Origin: Anaerolineaceae bacterium
GTDB taxonomy: Bacteria > Chloroflexota > Anaerolineae > Aggregatilineales > Phototrophicaceae
Reading direction: 5' to 3'
Assembly (NCBI GenBank): GCA_016124855.1
Contig: WGMX01000020.1
Location: 310,001-374,000 of the forward strand
Length of the DNA: 64,000 bases
Part shown: positions 8,080 to 16,837 of the stretch, piece after piece
How positions within the stretch are numbered: the stretch's first letter is position 1
Layout of the letters: every line of letters begins with the position of its first letter
Notes under the pieces: model-generated
The model's database searches: none
What the model was told of the DNA's origin: nothing
Seen by the model: the letters and a program-made list of their open reading frames with translations, nothing else
Position numbers and translations under genes: made by a program

Positions 8080-8178
8080 GAGTTCTCTGAAGCGCCTTCA
8101 GTGCGCTTGTCCCTCGTTAGCGTCACGGCTTTAGCCTGATGCGGCGCAAACCGCAACCGAATTGATAACAGAGAACTC
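8080..8178. other. 99-nt multi-stem element closed by a perfect 10-bp inverted repeat
   Basis: GAGTTCTCTG (8080-8089) pairs perfectly with CAGAGAACTC (8169-8178). Inside are three small hairpins: GCGC-CTTCAGT-GCGC, GGCT-TT-AGCC and GCGG-CGCAAA-CCGC. The whole can fold as a multi-branched RNA ending 29 nt before the SDR start codon, so it could be a 5' leader structure, a small RNA, or a REP/MITE-like element with terminal inverted repeats. Confidence 0.5.
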
Positions 8179-8207
8179 TACCTCATCCCATAATAAAGGA
8201 ATCAACC

Positions 8208-8993
8208 ATGCTACTCTCAAACAAAAACGCAGTGATTTACGGCGGTGGCGGAGCAGTCGGCAGTGCCGTTGCGCGTGCCTTTGCTGCCGAAGGGGCGCAC
8301 GTTTTTCTGGTCGGACGCACGCTCCCCAAACTCGAAAAAGTCGCACAAGAAATCGCTGAGGCGGGCGGGAAAGCCTCTACTGCGCAAGCCGATGCGATGG
8401 ATGAACAGTCTGTCGCAAATCAATTGAATGACATGGTTCAAAAAGTCGGCACTGTCGACATCTCGTTTAACCTCATTTTGCTGGATGATATTCAGGGTGC
8501 GTCCATACTGGATATGCCCCGCGACCAGTTCTTGATGCCGGTGTTCAATGCCGTCAACACGCACTACATCACCGGAACAGCAGCCGGTAGGGTGATGATG
8601 AAACAGAAGTCCGGTGTCATTCTGGCGCTTACAGCCAATGCCGCCCGCAGACCGTCTGCCAACCTCGGCGGCTTTGGTATCGCCTGTGCGGCAATTGAGG
8701 GAATCTGTCGTCAATTGGCTGTGGAGTTGGGCGCAAACGGCATTCGCGTCGTGTGCTTGCGCTCATCCGGCTCTCCAGACGCACCGGGCTTGGATGAAAT
8801 CTTAACCATGAACGCCAAAATGCAAGGCATCTCGCGCGAAGAACTGGAAATCAACTTTGCTGCCAGTACCTTGCTCAAGCGTTTGCCGAGGCTCGCCGAA
8901 GTTGCGAACGCCGCCGTATTAATGGCCTCCGACAAAGCCAGCGCCATCACTGCTGCGGTTACCAATATCACCTGTGGTGAACTGATGGACTAG
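8208..8993 (+). CDS. SDR-family protein with substituted catalytic residues
   Basis: A 261-residue short-chain dehydrogenase/reductase fold protein. The cofactor loop is YGGGGAVGSAVARAFAAEGA (residues 11-30), as in NAD(P)-binding SDRs, and LAVELGANGIRV (170-181) is the usual post-active-site helix. The catalytic Y-x3-K is missing: the aligned stretch is F156-G-I-A-C160, and the Ser position falls near Thr142. Oxidoreductase activity by the normal mechanism is therefore doubtful; the protein may bind cofactor as a regulator or use another chemistry. The RBS is AAAGGA before ATG 8208. It stands alone between the structured element and a terminator. Confidence 0.85.
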   Translation: MLLSNKNAVIYGGGGAVGSAVARAFAAEGAHVFLVGRTLPKLEKVAQEIAEAGGKASTAQADAMDEQSVANQLNDMVQKVGTVDISFNLILLDDIQGASILDMPRDQFLMPVFNAVNTHYITGTAAGRVMMKQKSGVILALTANAARRPSANLGGFGIACAAIEGICRQLAVELGANGIRVVCLRSSGSPDAPGLDEILTMNAKMQGISREELEINFAASTLLKRLPRLAEVANAAVLMASDKASAITAAVTNITCGELMD

Positions 8994-9007
8994 CAGCCTC
9001 GTCAAAT

Positions 9008-9035
9008 AGGGGTATAACTGCCAAGCCCCTCTACA
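9008..9035. repeat. GTAGGGG-type palindrome, copy 2 (degenerate)
   Basis: AGGGG...CCCCTCTACA directly after the SDR stop codon; weaker stem than the other copies. Confidence 0.4.
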
Positions 9036-9050
9036 ATTTGATTTCCGTAG

Positions 9051-9079
9051 GGAAAAGTCTCAGACTTTTCCTTTTCTCC
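9051..9079 (+). terminator. Rho-independent terminator of the SDR gene
   Basis: A 9-bp perfect stem GGAAAAGTC/GACTTTTCC with a 3-nt loop, followed by TTTTC, 58 nt after the SDR stop codon. Confidence 0.75.
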
Positions 9080-9147
9080 GCCACCATGACTTGCCTCTTC
9101 GCGCCTTGGCGTTCTTGGCGATTTGTCTTCTTTTGTCTTTGCTTTTT

Positions 9148-9349
9148 CTCAGTACTCGGCACTCGTAACTCGGTACTATTGCTTAGGTTTACTTTCGGTT
9201 AATCCGACAAACTGTTCTCCAACCATCTACCAACTGTCTTAACAATCTCACTCCCTCAAAATGGTTAGCATCAACACCGCGAAGAAGTTACAAAATGTTC
9301 TTCCAAAATGTAACCCGTTCGCTCTCGACTTGATGTAAACTGCTTATAG
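9148..9349 (+). repeat. ~200-bp dispersed intergenic repeat, copy A
   Basis: Aligns along its whole length with 38881-39080 in the same orientation. Exact shared blocks include ACTCCCTCAAAATGGTTA and AGTTACAAAATGTTCTTCCA, the latter within a GTTAC...GTAAC inverted repeat. By eye most positions match, with substitutions spread evenly. No coding frame is conserved. Confidence 0.75.
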
Positions 9350-9372
9350 AACCACCTGTATTTGCTCCCTTG

Positions 9373-9410
9373 CCCCATTACTATGGGGAAAGGGTTGGGG
9401 TTAGGGGTAT
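9373..9410. repeat. Second-family intergenic palindrome (CCCCAT/ATGGGG variant)
   Basis: A perfect 6-bp stem CCCCAT-TACT-ATGGGG followed by AGGGTTGGGGTTAGGGG, which on the other strand reads like the CCCTAACCC lead-in of the copy at 48411. It directly follows repeat copy A. Confidence 0.4.
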
Positions 9411-9615
9411 ATGCCCACGCACCTTAACAACCGACTTCACCAAAGCACTCAATGGATAACCGTAAACTTCACTGTGAAATTGAAGAATCTGAAGAATTTT
9501 GCGAATCTTCGGCACTTCGCTCCCTCAAAATTGCCGTCAACCTCAGTTGTGAGTGATTCAAACAGTGCAATTTGCGAATCATCTGAAGTTTGGCAGATCA
9601 TCCATATGGAGGCGA

Positions 9616-11070
9616 CTACGGTGTTCCCAAAATCACCCCATCCCGCGCCGGAACATTGACCTTCACCATGCCACCTTCAACGGTCACACTGCCCTTACCG
9701 TACAGTGCTTTGAGCGTTGTCCCATCCGCCACTAAACCCTTCACCGGAATATCCAACTTTTGCGCTTTGTCGCCCACGTTCAGCGCGATAATCAACTTAT
9801 CGTCATCCAGCGCACGGCTGTAAGCATAGCTCAACGATCCCGCATGTAATCTCTGGAACGCACCCCGTCGCAAACCAATATGCGACTTTCGCAGGCTGAT
9901 CAACTGCTTGTAATAAGCCAGCGTTTCCATATCCCAAGTTTCGCGGTTATCCCAATTGATCGTCCGGCGGCAGTCAGGATCATCCTTACCGGGCAGGCTA
10001 ATCTCATCGCCATAATACACGCTCGGCGCACCCGGCACAGTCATCAGCAAAATCGTTGCCAAGCGCACTGTCGCCTTATCGCCGCTGGCAATCGAAAGCA
10101 GCCGCGCTGTGTCATGGCTGTCGAGCAGGTTCAACTGCACCTGTGCCACTTCCCAATCATATCGGAACAGCGCCTTTTCCAACTTGACCGCGAAGTGTTC
10201 ACCATCAATCGCTGGATAGGGATCATAGGAATGTCCGGTAACCGCCAGCTCACGCGACAAATGATTTTGGGCGCAGAACTGAATCACCGGCTCGGTGAAG
10301 ATATAATTCATCACCGCGTCGAATTGATCGCCCTGTAAATAATTCGTACTATCCCACCACACTTCGCCCACGATATAGGCTTCGGGATTGATCGCCTTCA
10401 CCCGCGTGCGGAATTCATTCCAGAAGCCGGGGCTGGTGATGCAAAACGGCACATCCAAGCGCCAGCCATCAATGCCTTCCCGCAGCCAATATTCCGCGAT
10501 TTGCATGATGTACTCGCGCACCTGTGGATTATCGGTGTTCCACTTGGGCAGCGCCCGATTGCCCACCCACGCCTCGTAATTCGCGGGACGTTCGCCGCTG
10601 TACGCCGTCAGCGGCCAATCGTGGATAATGAACCAGTCCAACCATGCCGAGTGTGGCCCGTTCTCTAAAATATCGTTGAAGTAAAAATTCCCCCGGCTGG
10701 CATGGTTGAACACCCCATCCAGTACCAGCTTCATACCGCGCTTCTTCATTTCGTCCCGCAGCGCATAAAAGGCTTTGTTGCCACCCAGCAGCGGATCAAC
10801 CTGATAGTAATCGTGGGTATGATAACGGTGATTACACGCGCTTTGAAAAATAGGTGTAAAGTAAATAGCGGTCGCGCCTAAATCTTGAATGTGGTCAAGG
10901 TGTTCGATCACACCGTAAAGATCACCGCCTTTATAACCTTGCACGGTGGGCAAACTGTCCCACGGCTCAAGATTGTGCGGCTTCAGCACCTTGTCGCTTT
11001 TAGCGAACCGATCCGGGAATATCTGATAGAACACAGCGTCTTTGACCCAATCCGGTGTTACAATTTTCAT
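9616..11070 (-). CDS. GH13 alpha-amylase family glycoside hydrolase (cyclomaltodextrinase/neopullulanase-like)
   Basis: A 484-residue enzyme that should hydrolyse alpha-1,4-glucans or maltooligosaccharides. The four GH13 regions are intact: DGVFNH (118-123), GWRLD with nucleophile Asp206, GEVWWD with acid/base Glu236, and LLDSHD with Asp320. There is no signal peptide, so it acts in the cytosol, and the N-terminal beta domain of classical cyclomaltodextrinases is lacking (the protein starts at VFYQIFPDRF). A C-terminal beta domain follows the barrel, from about residue 400. It is divergent from the PAS kinase gene. The exact substrate cannot be fixed from sequence; glucan or trehalose-related activity are alternatives. 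Confidence 0.93.
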   Translation of the reverse strand: MKIVTPDWVKDAVFYQIFPDRFAKSDKVLKPHNLEPWDSLPTVQGYKGGDLYGVIEHLDHIQDLGATAIYFTPIFQSACNHRYHTHDYYQVDPLLGGNKAFYALRDEMKKRGMKLVLDGVFNHASRGNFYFNDILENGPHSAWLDWFIIHDWPLTAYSGERPANYEAWVGNRALPKWNTDNPQVREYIMQIAEYWLREGIDGWRLDVPFCITSPGFWNEFRTRVKAINPEAYIVGEVWWDSTNYLQGDQFDAVMNYIFTEPVIQFCAQNHLSRELAVTGHSYDPYPAIDGEHFAVKLEKALFRYDWEVAQVQLNLLDSHDTARLLSIASGDKATVRLATILLMTVPGAPSVYYGDEISLPGKDDPDCRRTINWDNRETWDMETLAYYKQLISLRKSHIGLRRGAFQRLHAGSLSYAYSRALDDDKLIIALNVGDKAQKLDIPVKGLVADGTTLKALYGKGSVTVEGGMVKVNVPARDGVILGTP

Positions 11071-11148
11071 GATGTTTATCCATAGTTAAGCAAAAGCGTT
11101 AAGATTGAATAACAGACATTAAAATTAGCAAATGCCGCGAATTAATAG

Positions 11149-11157
11149 TGCTACAAT
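11149..11157 (+). promoter_or_regulatory. Extended -10 element (TGcTACAAT) upstream of the PAS kinase
   Basis: TG-N-TACAAT about 160 nt ahead of the kinase start codon; no good -35. It implies a leader of about 150 nt. Confidence 0.35.
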
Positions 11158-11318
11158 ATAAATGTTTCTGAGTGTATTAAAATATTTTTCTCCATTTGCA
11201 GATGCTCGATTTCTCTCATTGTCGCCCTGCAACCGTCAGGGTCGAGTTCGTAAACTATTGACTTTACAGTTACTATTCCCGATCAAACCCGTATTTTGGA
11301 AACCGGAATCTACAAGTA

Positions 11319-14300
11319 ATGATGACAGAGAATATTTCCGTCAATTCACTTCTAGATGCTGTCGCATCTCCACTCTTGATTTGCCAGAATAATAACATTC
11401 TTTATGCCAACCTCGCTGCGCAAAATCTAACGGGCTATTCCAGTACAGAGCTGCTCGCCCAACCGGCAGATACGCTCATCTATCAAACCAGCAGCAAGGT
11501 ATTTACCGCTTGGCACACCCGGCAGCTATCCTCGCCCGGTGCCGAAACCGTGGATGTCCGGTTGCTCAAGGCCGATCAATCCTTGGTCTGGGTCAGGCTT
11601 ACAGCGGCAGCCACCCTGTTTGAGGGAAAGTCTGCTCAACTCTTAACCCTCCAAGACATTAGCCACCAGCGCCAAACAGAAACTGAATTGTACTTGAATA
11701 AAACCTATCGTGAGATGTTGTTGGTCAACAATCCAGATGTTGTCATGATGACTGATCACGCAGGGAACCTGACCTACGTCAGCCCGTCTATTGAAGCGGC
11801 TTTGGGTTATGACACCAATGATGTTATCGGGCAGAAGTGGCTTGAGAAAATTCATCCGGATGATCAAGAAGCAGCCATTCGTGCTGCCCAAGAAGTCCGA
11901 AAAACCAATTCGAGCGTTCGAATGGAAGTGCGCATTCGCAACCATGAGGGCGATTATTTGTGGTTCGAGGGGTTGGTCGGCATAGTCGCGCATCGCCAAA
12001 ATGGCGAAACCACGCTCGTATCAACGGTGCGTAATATCCACAAACACAAGCTCACCGAACTCGCCTTGCGTGAACGTGAACAGAACTTACGCCTCATTAC
12101 TGACAATATGCAGGATATTGTCCTCGAAATTGCGCCTGACGGGCGTATTCGCTATATCAGCCCGTCCTGCGTCTCGATTATGGGCTACACCCCCGATGAT
12201 TTGATTGGGACTTCACATCTAACGCGTGTGCATCCTGACGATGTTCCGGCGGTCCTTGAATATTTCAGTCAAGCACTCCTAAAACCTTCACTCAAACCAT
12301 TAGAACTGCGTTTTCAGCACAAAGAGGGGCATTTCCTTTGGGTCGAAATTGTGTACAAGCTTGTGACGGACGAATCGGGTGATTTGCAATCGATGATTAT
12401 CTCGGCTCGCGAGATTTCTGAGCGCAAACAGGTTGAGGAAGCCTTTCGCCAAAACCGGTATCTGCTGCAAGGAATCATGGATACAGTTCCATCTGGCATC
12501 TACCTGTTTGATATTCCATCAGGTCAGAGTGTATTCCACAACCAGAAGAGCGTGATGGGCTATACAGACGAAGCGATAAAGGAAGTGGGCGAAAAGTTTT
12601 ATCTAAACTTGACTCATCCAGATGATTTGGCTGTCGTCGAAGAGAATAACCGCCGTCTGCATCGGGCTAAAGATGGCGAGGTTATCGTCACCGAATGCCG
12701 CATTAAACATGCCGATGGCAAGACACGCTGGCATCAATTTCGCGACACCGTCTTCGCCCGTCATGCTAATGGAACGCCTAGACAATATCTCCGTACCAGC
12801 TATGAAATCACCGAACGCAAATTGGCCGAAGAAGCGCTGCAACAAAACCAGCACCTGCTTCAACAAATCACCGATATTGCGCCAATTGGCATCTATATTT
12901 ACGATGTCAAAAAGCAGGGGGATATCTATCACAATCAAAAAGCAGAACTTGATACGGGTTTGGATACGGTAAGTGAACCACTACCTGAAAAATTCTATGC
13001 CAATTATGTCCATAAAGATGATGCCGGGGCTCACGCCAAACACCAGATACGCCTGATGCAGGCTAAAGATGGCGAAATAATCGAAAGCGAAAACCGCATC
13101 CGCGTACCCGATGGCAGCTATCGCTGGTTCAATTTCCGCGATGTTGTTTTCAAGCGTGATGAAAACGGCAAACCGAGCCAATTCCTTGGCTCAATGCAGG
13201 ACGTTACCGAGCGCAAACAGGCCGAACAAGCTTTGCGCGACAACCAGAACTTACTTGAGAAAATTACCAATACCGCTCCATTTGGCATCTATATCTATGA
13301 TGTTGAAGAGGGCCGCGATATTTACCATAACAAGCGTCTTCAAGATAATGCTAAACCGCAGCCAAACCCGGATGTGACAACCGAAAACTTTTACGCTGCC
13401 CACATACACCCTGATGACGTCAAAATACATGAGGCGCATCGCCAACACTTGATGTCGGCGCAGGATGGGGAAGTGATCGAAAGTGAAGTGCGGGCGCGCA
13501 GCCGGAAAGGCGAATACGAATGGCTGTACTTCCGTGACATTGTCTTTGCGCGTGATGAAAACGGCAAACCAAGTCAGTTCCTTGGCTCAATGCAAAACAT
13601 CACCGAACGCAAACAAGCCGAACAAGCCCTCCGCGATAATCAGAATCTGCTCAAACAAATAACCGGGACCGTTCCCCTCGACATTTATATTTATGATGTC
13701 GATCTCAAACGCAACGTCTTTTTCAACCGCACTAAAAATATGGGTTATCCACTGGAGGAATTGGATAAGCAGTCATATGGCGATTTTTATGCCAGCTTGG
13801 TTCATCCAGATGACCTTGAGTTGCATCACGAAAACGCCAAACGCTTAATATCTGCTCGTGATGGAGAACTGCTCCACAGTGAATATCGCATGAAACATGC
13901 CAGCGGCGAATATCGTTGGTACGATTTCCGTGACATTGTCTTTAACCGGCATGAAGACGGCACCCCACGACAATTTTTAGGTTCTGTGCAGGATATCACC
14001 GCCCGTAAGGAAACGGAGGCCGCGCTGCGCCAGAGTCAGGATGTGCTGCAGCGCATTACCTCGACTGTGCCAATGGACATCTATATCTATGATGTTGATC
14101 TGGATAAAACCATTTTTGCTAACCGGGATACCAATCTGGGTTTAGCCTCCAGCATTTCGCTAAATGCAGGTAAGGATTTCTTTAGAAATTTGGTGCATCC
14201 AGATGATCTCGCCATCTACGATGACTTTAACGACCGCTTAGCGGTGAGTACTGAAGGCACATTTGTACAGGGCGAATTTCGGATGCGTCGTAGTGACGGC

Positions 14301-15935
14301 ACATGGATGTGGCGCAATTATCGCAACATGATACTTCACCGTCATGCTGATGGCACGCCATCCCAGTATTTAGGCACAGTTGAAGATATTACGGTGCGAA
14401 AGGAAATTGAAGCGGCTCTACGGCAGAGTCAGCACATGTTCCAGAAAGTCGCCGAAACCGTTCCGATGCAAATTTTTATCTACGATTATGATCTGAAAAA
14501 GAACATATTCGAGAACCGTCCCTCGGATTTGGGTTTTGACAAAGCAATCGTCTCTAACGCTTCAGATTCCTTCTTCACCGGGCTTATCCATCCAGATGAC
14601 CGTCAAACGCATGACGAAATCATGCTCAAGCTGCAAAAGGCCGCCGATGGCGAAATGCTCGAAAATGAATTTCGGATGCGTGATGTTGACGGAGTCTATG
14701 CGTGGCGTAATTATCGCTATATTCCCTTTGCCCGCCGTCCCGATGGCACCATCAGCCAATTTTTGGGAACTGTTCTCAATGTCGATGAGCGTAAAAAAGT
14801 GTCGGATGCGCTGCGCGAAAATGAGGAAAAACTGCGTCTAATCACGGATAACATCCACGATCTGGTCGCGTTAACCGACGACAAGATGCACTTTCGCTAT
14901 CTCACACCGTCGCATCAAAAAATCCTCGGCTATAAACCCGAAGACTTAATCGGTACATCAATTTTCGACTTGCTGCATCCCGATGATTTAGAGATGGTCA
15001 AAGCCAAAGTATTTTCGGCGCTCGAAAAACAACACGCCGATACGGCGGAATTTCGCTACCGGCATCATGACGGATACTATCTATGGATGGAAACCAACGG
15101 GTCGTTGGTGGCAAGCGACAATGGGGACTTTAGTGGGGCGGTTTTTGCCTCGCGTGATGTCAGTGAACGCCGTTGGATGCAGCGCGCGATGCTCGAACAA
15201 GAAAGATTGTTGGTCATGCTCCAAAAAGAGCAGGAACTCAGCGCACTCAAAACCCGCATGATGTCACGCCTGTCGCATGAATTACGAACGCCGTTAGCCA
15301 TCATTTCCACGTCGGCAGATTTGCTGGATACCTATGGTAAACGCATGACTGAAGAACAGCGTACCGACCGCCTTCACCAAATTAAGTCCCAGATCAAACA
15401 CTTCACCAGCATGCTAGACAACATGGCTTTAGTTGTTAAAGGTATCTCATACAGCATCGACTTTTCGCCAGCCCCTTACAATCTCGAAGCAACCGCTAAA
15501 TCGATTGCTGCTGAACTCAAAGAACTGCTGCACGTCACCCATACGGTCGAGTTAGCGTTACAAGGCGATTTATCAGTCGTAAACTCCGACGAACAGTTGA
15601 TGCGTTTGATCTTGACGCATTTGCTCGCCAATGCCTTCAAGTATTCGCCGCCCACCAAACCGGTTGTCATCAGCGCGGCTATGAGCGACGAAACGATCAC
15701 CATCGAGGTACGAGATCAAGGTATTGGAATTTTGCCTGAAGAGTGTGAAATCATCTTTGAACCTTTTGTTCGTGGGACGAATATCGGCGAAGTTCAAGGT
15801 TTGGGCATCGGCTTGAGCATTGTCAAGGACGCGGTTGAGTCGATGAATGGCAAAATAGACGTCGCGAGTGAATTGGCCGTGGGAACGACGGTTAAAGTGG
15901 AAATTCCGCTCGGCGGTGTCATAGGTATCAATTAA
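11319..15935 (+). CDS. Multi-PAS sensor histidine kinase (10 PAS domains)
   Basis: A 1538-residue cytosolic kinase without a membrane segment. Ten PAS/PAC units precede the kinase core: three diverse ones (about residues 10-120, 125-250, 250-373), six closely related tandem units of 131-132 residues starting near 376, 508, 640, 772, 903 and 1034, and a tenth (about 1166-1292). The HisKA box SRLSHELRTPLA has the phospho-acceptor His1320; the HATPase_c domain shows LLANAFKYSP, DQGIGI and GLGIGLSIV. There is no receiver domain or adjacent response regulator, so its partner is encoded elsewhere. Each tandem unit contains GIYIYDV-like and HPDD motifs. The ligand is unknown; PAS3 and PAS10 are similar to each other (LRLITDN). 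The start codon has only a weak ribosome-binding site. Confidence 0.95.
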   Translation: MMTENISVNSLLDAVASPLLICQNNNILYANLAAQNLTGYSSTELLAQPADTLIYQTSSKVFTAWHTRQLSSPGAETVDVRLLKADQSLVWVRLTAAATLFEGKSAQLLTLQDISHQRQTETELYLNKTYREMLLVNNPDVVMMTDHAGNLTYVSPSIEAALGYDTNDVIGQKWLEKIHPDDQEAAIRAAQEVRKTNSSVRMEVRIRNHEGDYLWFEGLVGIVAHRQNGETTLVSTVRNIHKHKLTELALREREQNLRLITDNMQDIVLEIAPDGRIRYISPSCVSIMGYTPDDLIGTSHLTRVHPDDVPAVLEYFSQALLKPSLKPLELRFQHKEGHFLWVEIVYKLVTDESGDLQSMIISAREISERKQVEEAFRQNRYLLQGIMDTVPSGIYLFDIPSGQSVFHNQKSVMGYTDEAIKEVGEKFYLNLTHPDDLAVVEENNRRLHRAKDGEVIVTECRIKHADGKTRWHQFRDTVFARHANGTPRQYLRTSYEITERKLAEEALQQNQHLLQQITDIAPIGIYIYDVKKQGDIYHNQKAELDTGLDTVSEPLPEKFYANYVHKDDAGAHAKHQIRLMQAKDGEIIESENRIRVPDGSYRWFNFRDVVFKRDENGKPSQFLGSMQDVTERKQAEQALRDNQNLLEKITNTAPFGIYIYDVEEGRDIYHNKRLQDNAKPQPNPDVTTENFYAAHIHPDDVKIHEAHRQHLMSAQDGEVIESEVRARSRKGEYEWLYFRDIVFARDENGKPSQFLGSMQNITERKQAEQALRDNQNLLKQITGTVPLDIYIYDVDLKRNVFFNRTKNMGYPLEELDKQSYGDFYASLVHPDDLELHHENAKRLISARDGELLHSEYRMKHASGEYRWYDFRDIVFNRHEDGTPRQFLGSVQDITARKETEAALRQSQDVLQRITSTVPMDIYIYDVDLDKTIFANRDTNLGLASSISLNAGKDFFRNLVHPDDLAIYDDFNDRLAVSTEGTFVQGEFRMRRSDGTWMWRNYRNMILHRHADGTPSQYLGTVEDITVRKEIEAALRQSQHMFQKVAETVPMQIFIYDYDLKKNIFENRPSDLGFDKAIVSNASDSFFTGLIHPDDRQTHDEIMLKLQKAADGEMLENEFRMRDVDGVYAWRNYRYIPFARRPDGTISQFLGTVLNVDERKKVSDALRENEEKLRLITDNIHDLVALTDDKMHFRYLTPSHQKILGYKPEDLIGTSIFDLLHPDDLEMVKAKVFSALEKQHADTAEFRYRHHDGYYLWMETNGSLVASDNGDFSGAVFASRDVSERRWMQRAMLEQERLLVMLQKEQELSALKTRMMSRLSHELRTPLAIISTSADLLDTYGKRMTEEQRTDRLHQIKSQIKHFTSMLDNMALVVKGISYSIDFSPAPYNLEATAKSIAAELKELLHVTHTVELALQGDLSVVNSDEQLMRLILTHLLANAFKYSPPTKPVVISAAMSDETITIEVRDQGIGILPEECEIIFEPFVRGTNIGEVQGLGIGLSIVKDAVESMNGKIDVASELAVGTTVKVEIPLGGVIGIN

Positions 15936-15936
15936 C

Positions 15937-16137
15937 ATGACCGTGAAAAAACCGTCCGCGCCGAAAAAGTCTGGGCTGTCTGCTTCTCCTGACGTTAAGC
16001 TGATGCTGTCGCCTCTACCCTTGCCCAACTACACCCTATCGACGGTTTGCCCGGCCTGCAATGCCCCGACCGTTCGCCGTGCTTGTAAAGTCCGCTGTCA
16101 GCGCTGTGGCTTTATGTGGGATTGCAGTGAACTCTAA
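15937..16137 (+). CDS. Small zinc-ribbon protein
   Basis: A 66-residue protein starting 1 nt after the kinase stop codon. Its C-terminal half holds two Cys pairs, CPAC and CQRCG, plus another Cys in RRACK and WDCSEL, which could bind one zinc ion. The N-terminal half is basic and Pro/Ser-rich. Position suggests cotranscription with the kinase. A longer frame on the opposite strand (15573-16028) covers part of it but lacks any family feature. Function unknown; possibly a nucleic-acid or protein-binding adaptor. Confidence 0.65.
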   Translation: MTVKKPSAPKKSGLSASPDVKLMLSPLPLPNYTLSTVCPACNAPTVRRACKVRCQRCGFMWDCSEL

Positions 16138-16152
16138 ATTTACCGAATGGGT

Positions 16153-16737
16153 TCACTTCAACGCATAGACCGGCCCATGACCGGGATAACTGCTTTTCGC
16201 GCCGTGTGCGCGGATGGCATCCCAACTTTGTTTGATGACCTCTCCACTTTCACCTTCACCAGCCATCATCGGATGGGTGAGGTCGCCAGTAAAAGCCTCG
16301 CCTGTATCGAGAATGAGACTGATACTGTCATTCGAATGACCGGGTGTAGCGATAATTTCCCCGTGAATGCCAAGTGTAGCGAGGAAAGCGCGGCTTTCAT
16401 CAAGCGTAATCATCACCGCAGCGTTCTTGTCGAACCCGACATATTGTTTCGCCAGTTTGAGGTCATCTTGCACAGCAGCGATGGCTTCCTGCTGCACATC
16501 AACCACAATCAGTTTAATCCCCATGCCTTGAAGTTCTGCCGCCAGTCCGGCGTGGTCGGGATGATAGTGTGTCGCCAATAAATGTTTGATACCGGCAAGC
16601 TGAACACCCATGCGCTTCAATTCATGTTGAAGTTTGGGCAGCGTACCCGCAAAACCAACATCAATTAAGAGACGGGGTTTGGCATCCGCAAGAACATAGT
16701 AGTTGGTCGATGTGTATCCAACATTGAGGATATTCAT
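16153..16737 (-). CDS. MBL-fold metallo-hydrolase
   Basis: A 194-residue metallo-beta-lactamase fold hydrolase. The metal motif THYHPDHAG gives His57, His59, Asp61 and His62; further ligands are TPGHSND (His near 134), an Asp in GEAFTGDLTHP, and SYPGHGP at the C-terminus. Proteins of this size are glyoxalase-II-like or thioesterase-like hydrolases; the substrate is unknown. It lies downstream of the ABC importer operon but is separated from it by about 100 nt containing a palindrome repeat, so it is probably independent. Its end is near the convergent zinc-ribbon gene. Confidence 0.9.
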   Translation of the reverse strand: MNILNVGYTSTNYYVLADAKPRLLIDVGFAGTLPKLQHELKRMGVQLAGIKHLLATHYHPDHAGLAAELQGMGIKLIVVDVQQEAIAAVQDDLKLAKQYVGFDKNAAVMITLDESRAFLATLGIHGEIIATPGHSNDSISLILDTGEAFTGDLTHPMMAGEGESGEVIKQSWDAIRAHGAKSSYPGHGPVYALK

Positions 16738-16770
16738 AGCATAACCCTAGATATTCAATACCGACAAAAT

Positions 16771-16797
16771 GGGGCTTACCAGCGGCAAGCCCCTACA
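16771..16797. repeat. GTAGGGG-type palindrome, copy 3
   Basis: GGGGCTT-ACCAGCGGC-AAGCCCC followed by TACA, between the ABC ATPase gene and the MBL gene. Confidence 0.6.
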
Positions 16798-16837
16798 CAA
16801 TATGATGAGAGTGGATGGGTCGAAAAGCGAGGCAATT

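Larger units (their letters stand above)
9080..9615. other. Repeat-rich spacer without a supported gene
   Basis: Between the SDR terminator and the GH13 stop codon. It holds CT-rich simple-sequence-like DNA (9080-9147), copy A of the ~200-bp repeat (9148-9349), a CCCCAT/ATGGGG hairpin (9373-9388), and AT-rich unique sequence in which a 20-nt stretch around AATTTTGCGAATCTTC recurs imperfectly at 9570-9590. The short reading frames here lack ribosome-binding sites and family similarity. Confidence 0.55.

Noticed and set aside
11162..11392. 76-codon plus-strand frame upstream of the PAS kinase
   Set aside because: It overlaps the kinase start in another frame, has no ribosome-binding site and no recognisable features; treated as leader.
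15573..16028. 151-codon minus-strand frame over the end of the kinase gene
   Set aside because: It lies antisense to the HATPase domain and the zinc-ribbon gene, and its translation shows no domain or signal; the plus-strand genes explain the DNA.
16126..16157. AGTGAAC/GTTCACT hairpin between the zinc-ribbon and MBL genes
   Set aside because: A 7-bp stem with an 18-nt loop overlapping both coding ends and no T tract; not convincing as a terminator.
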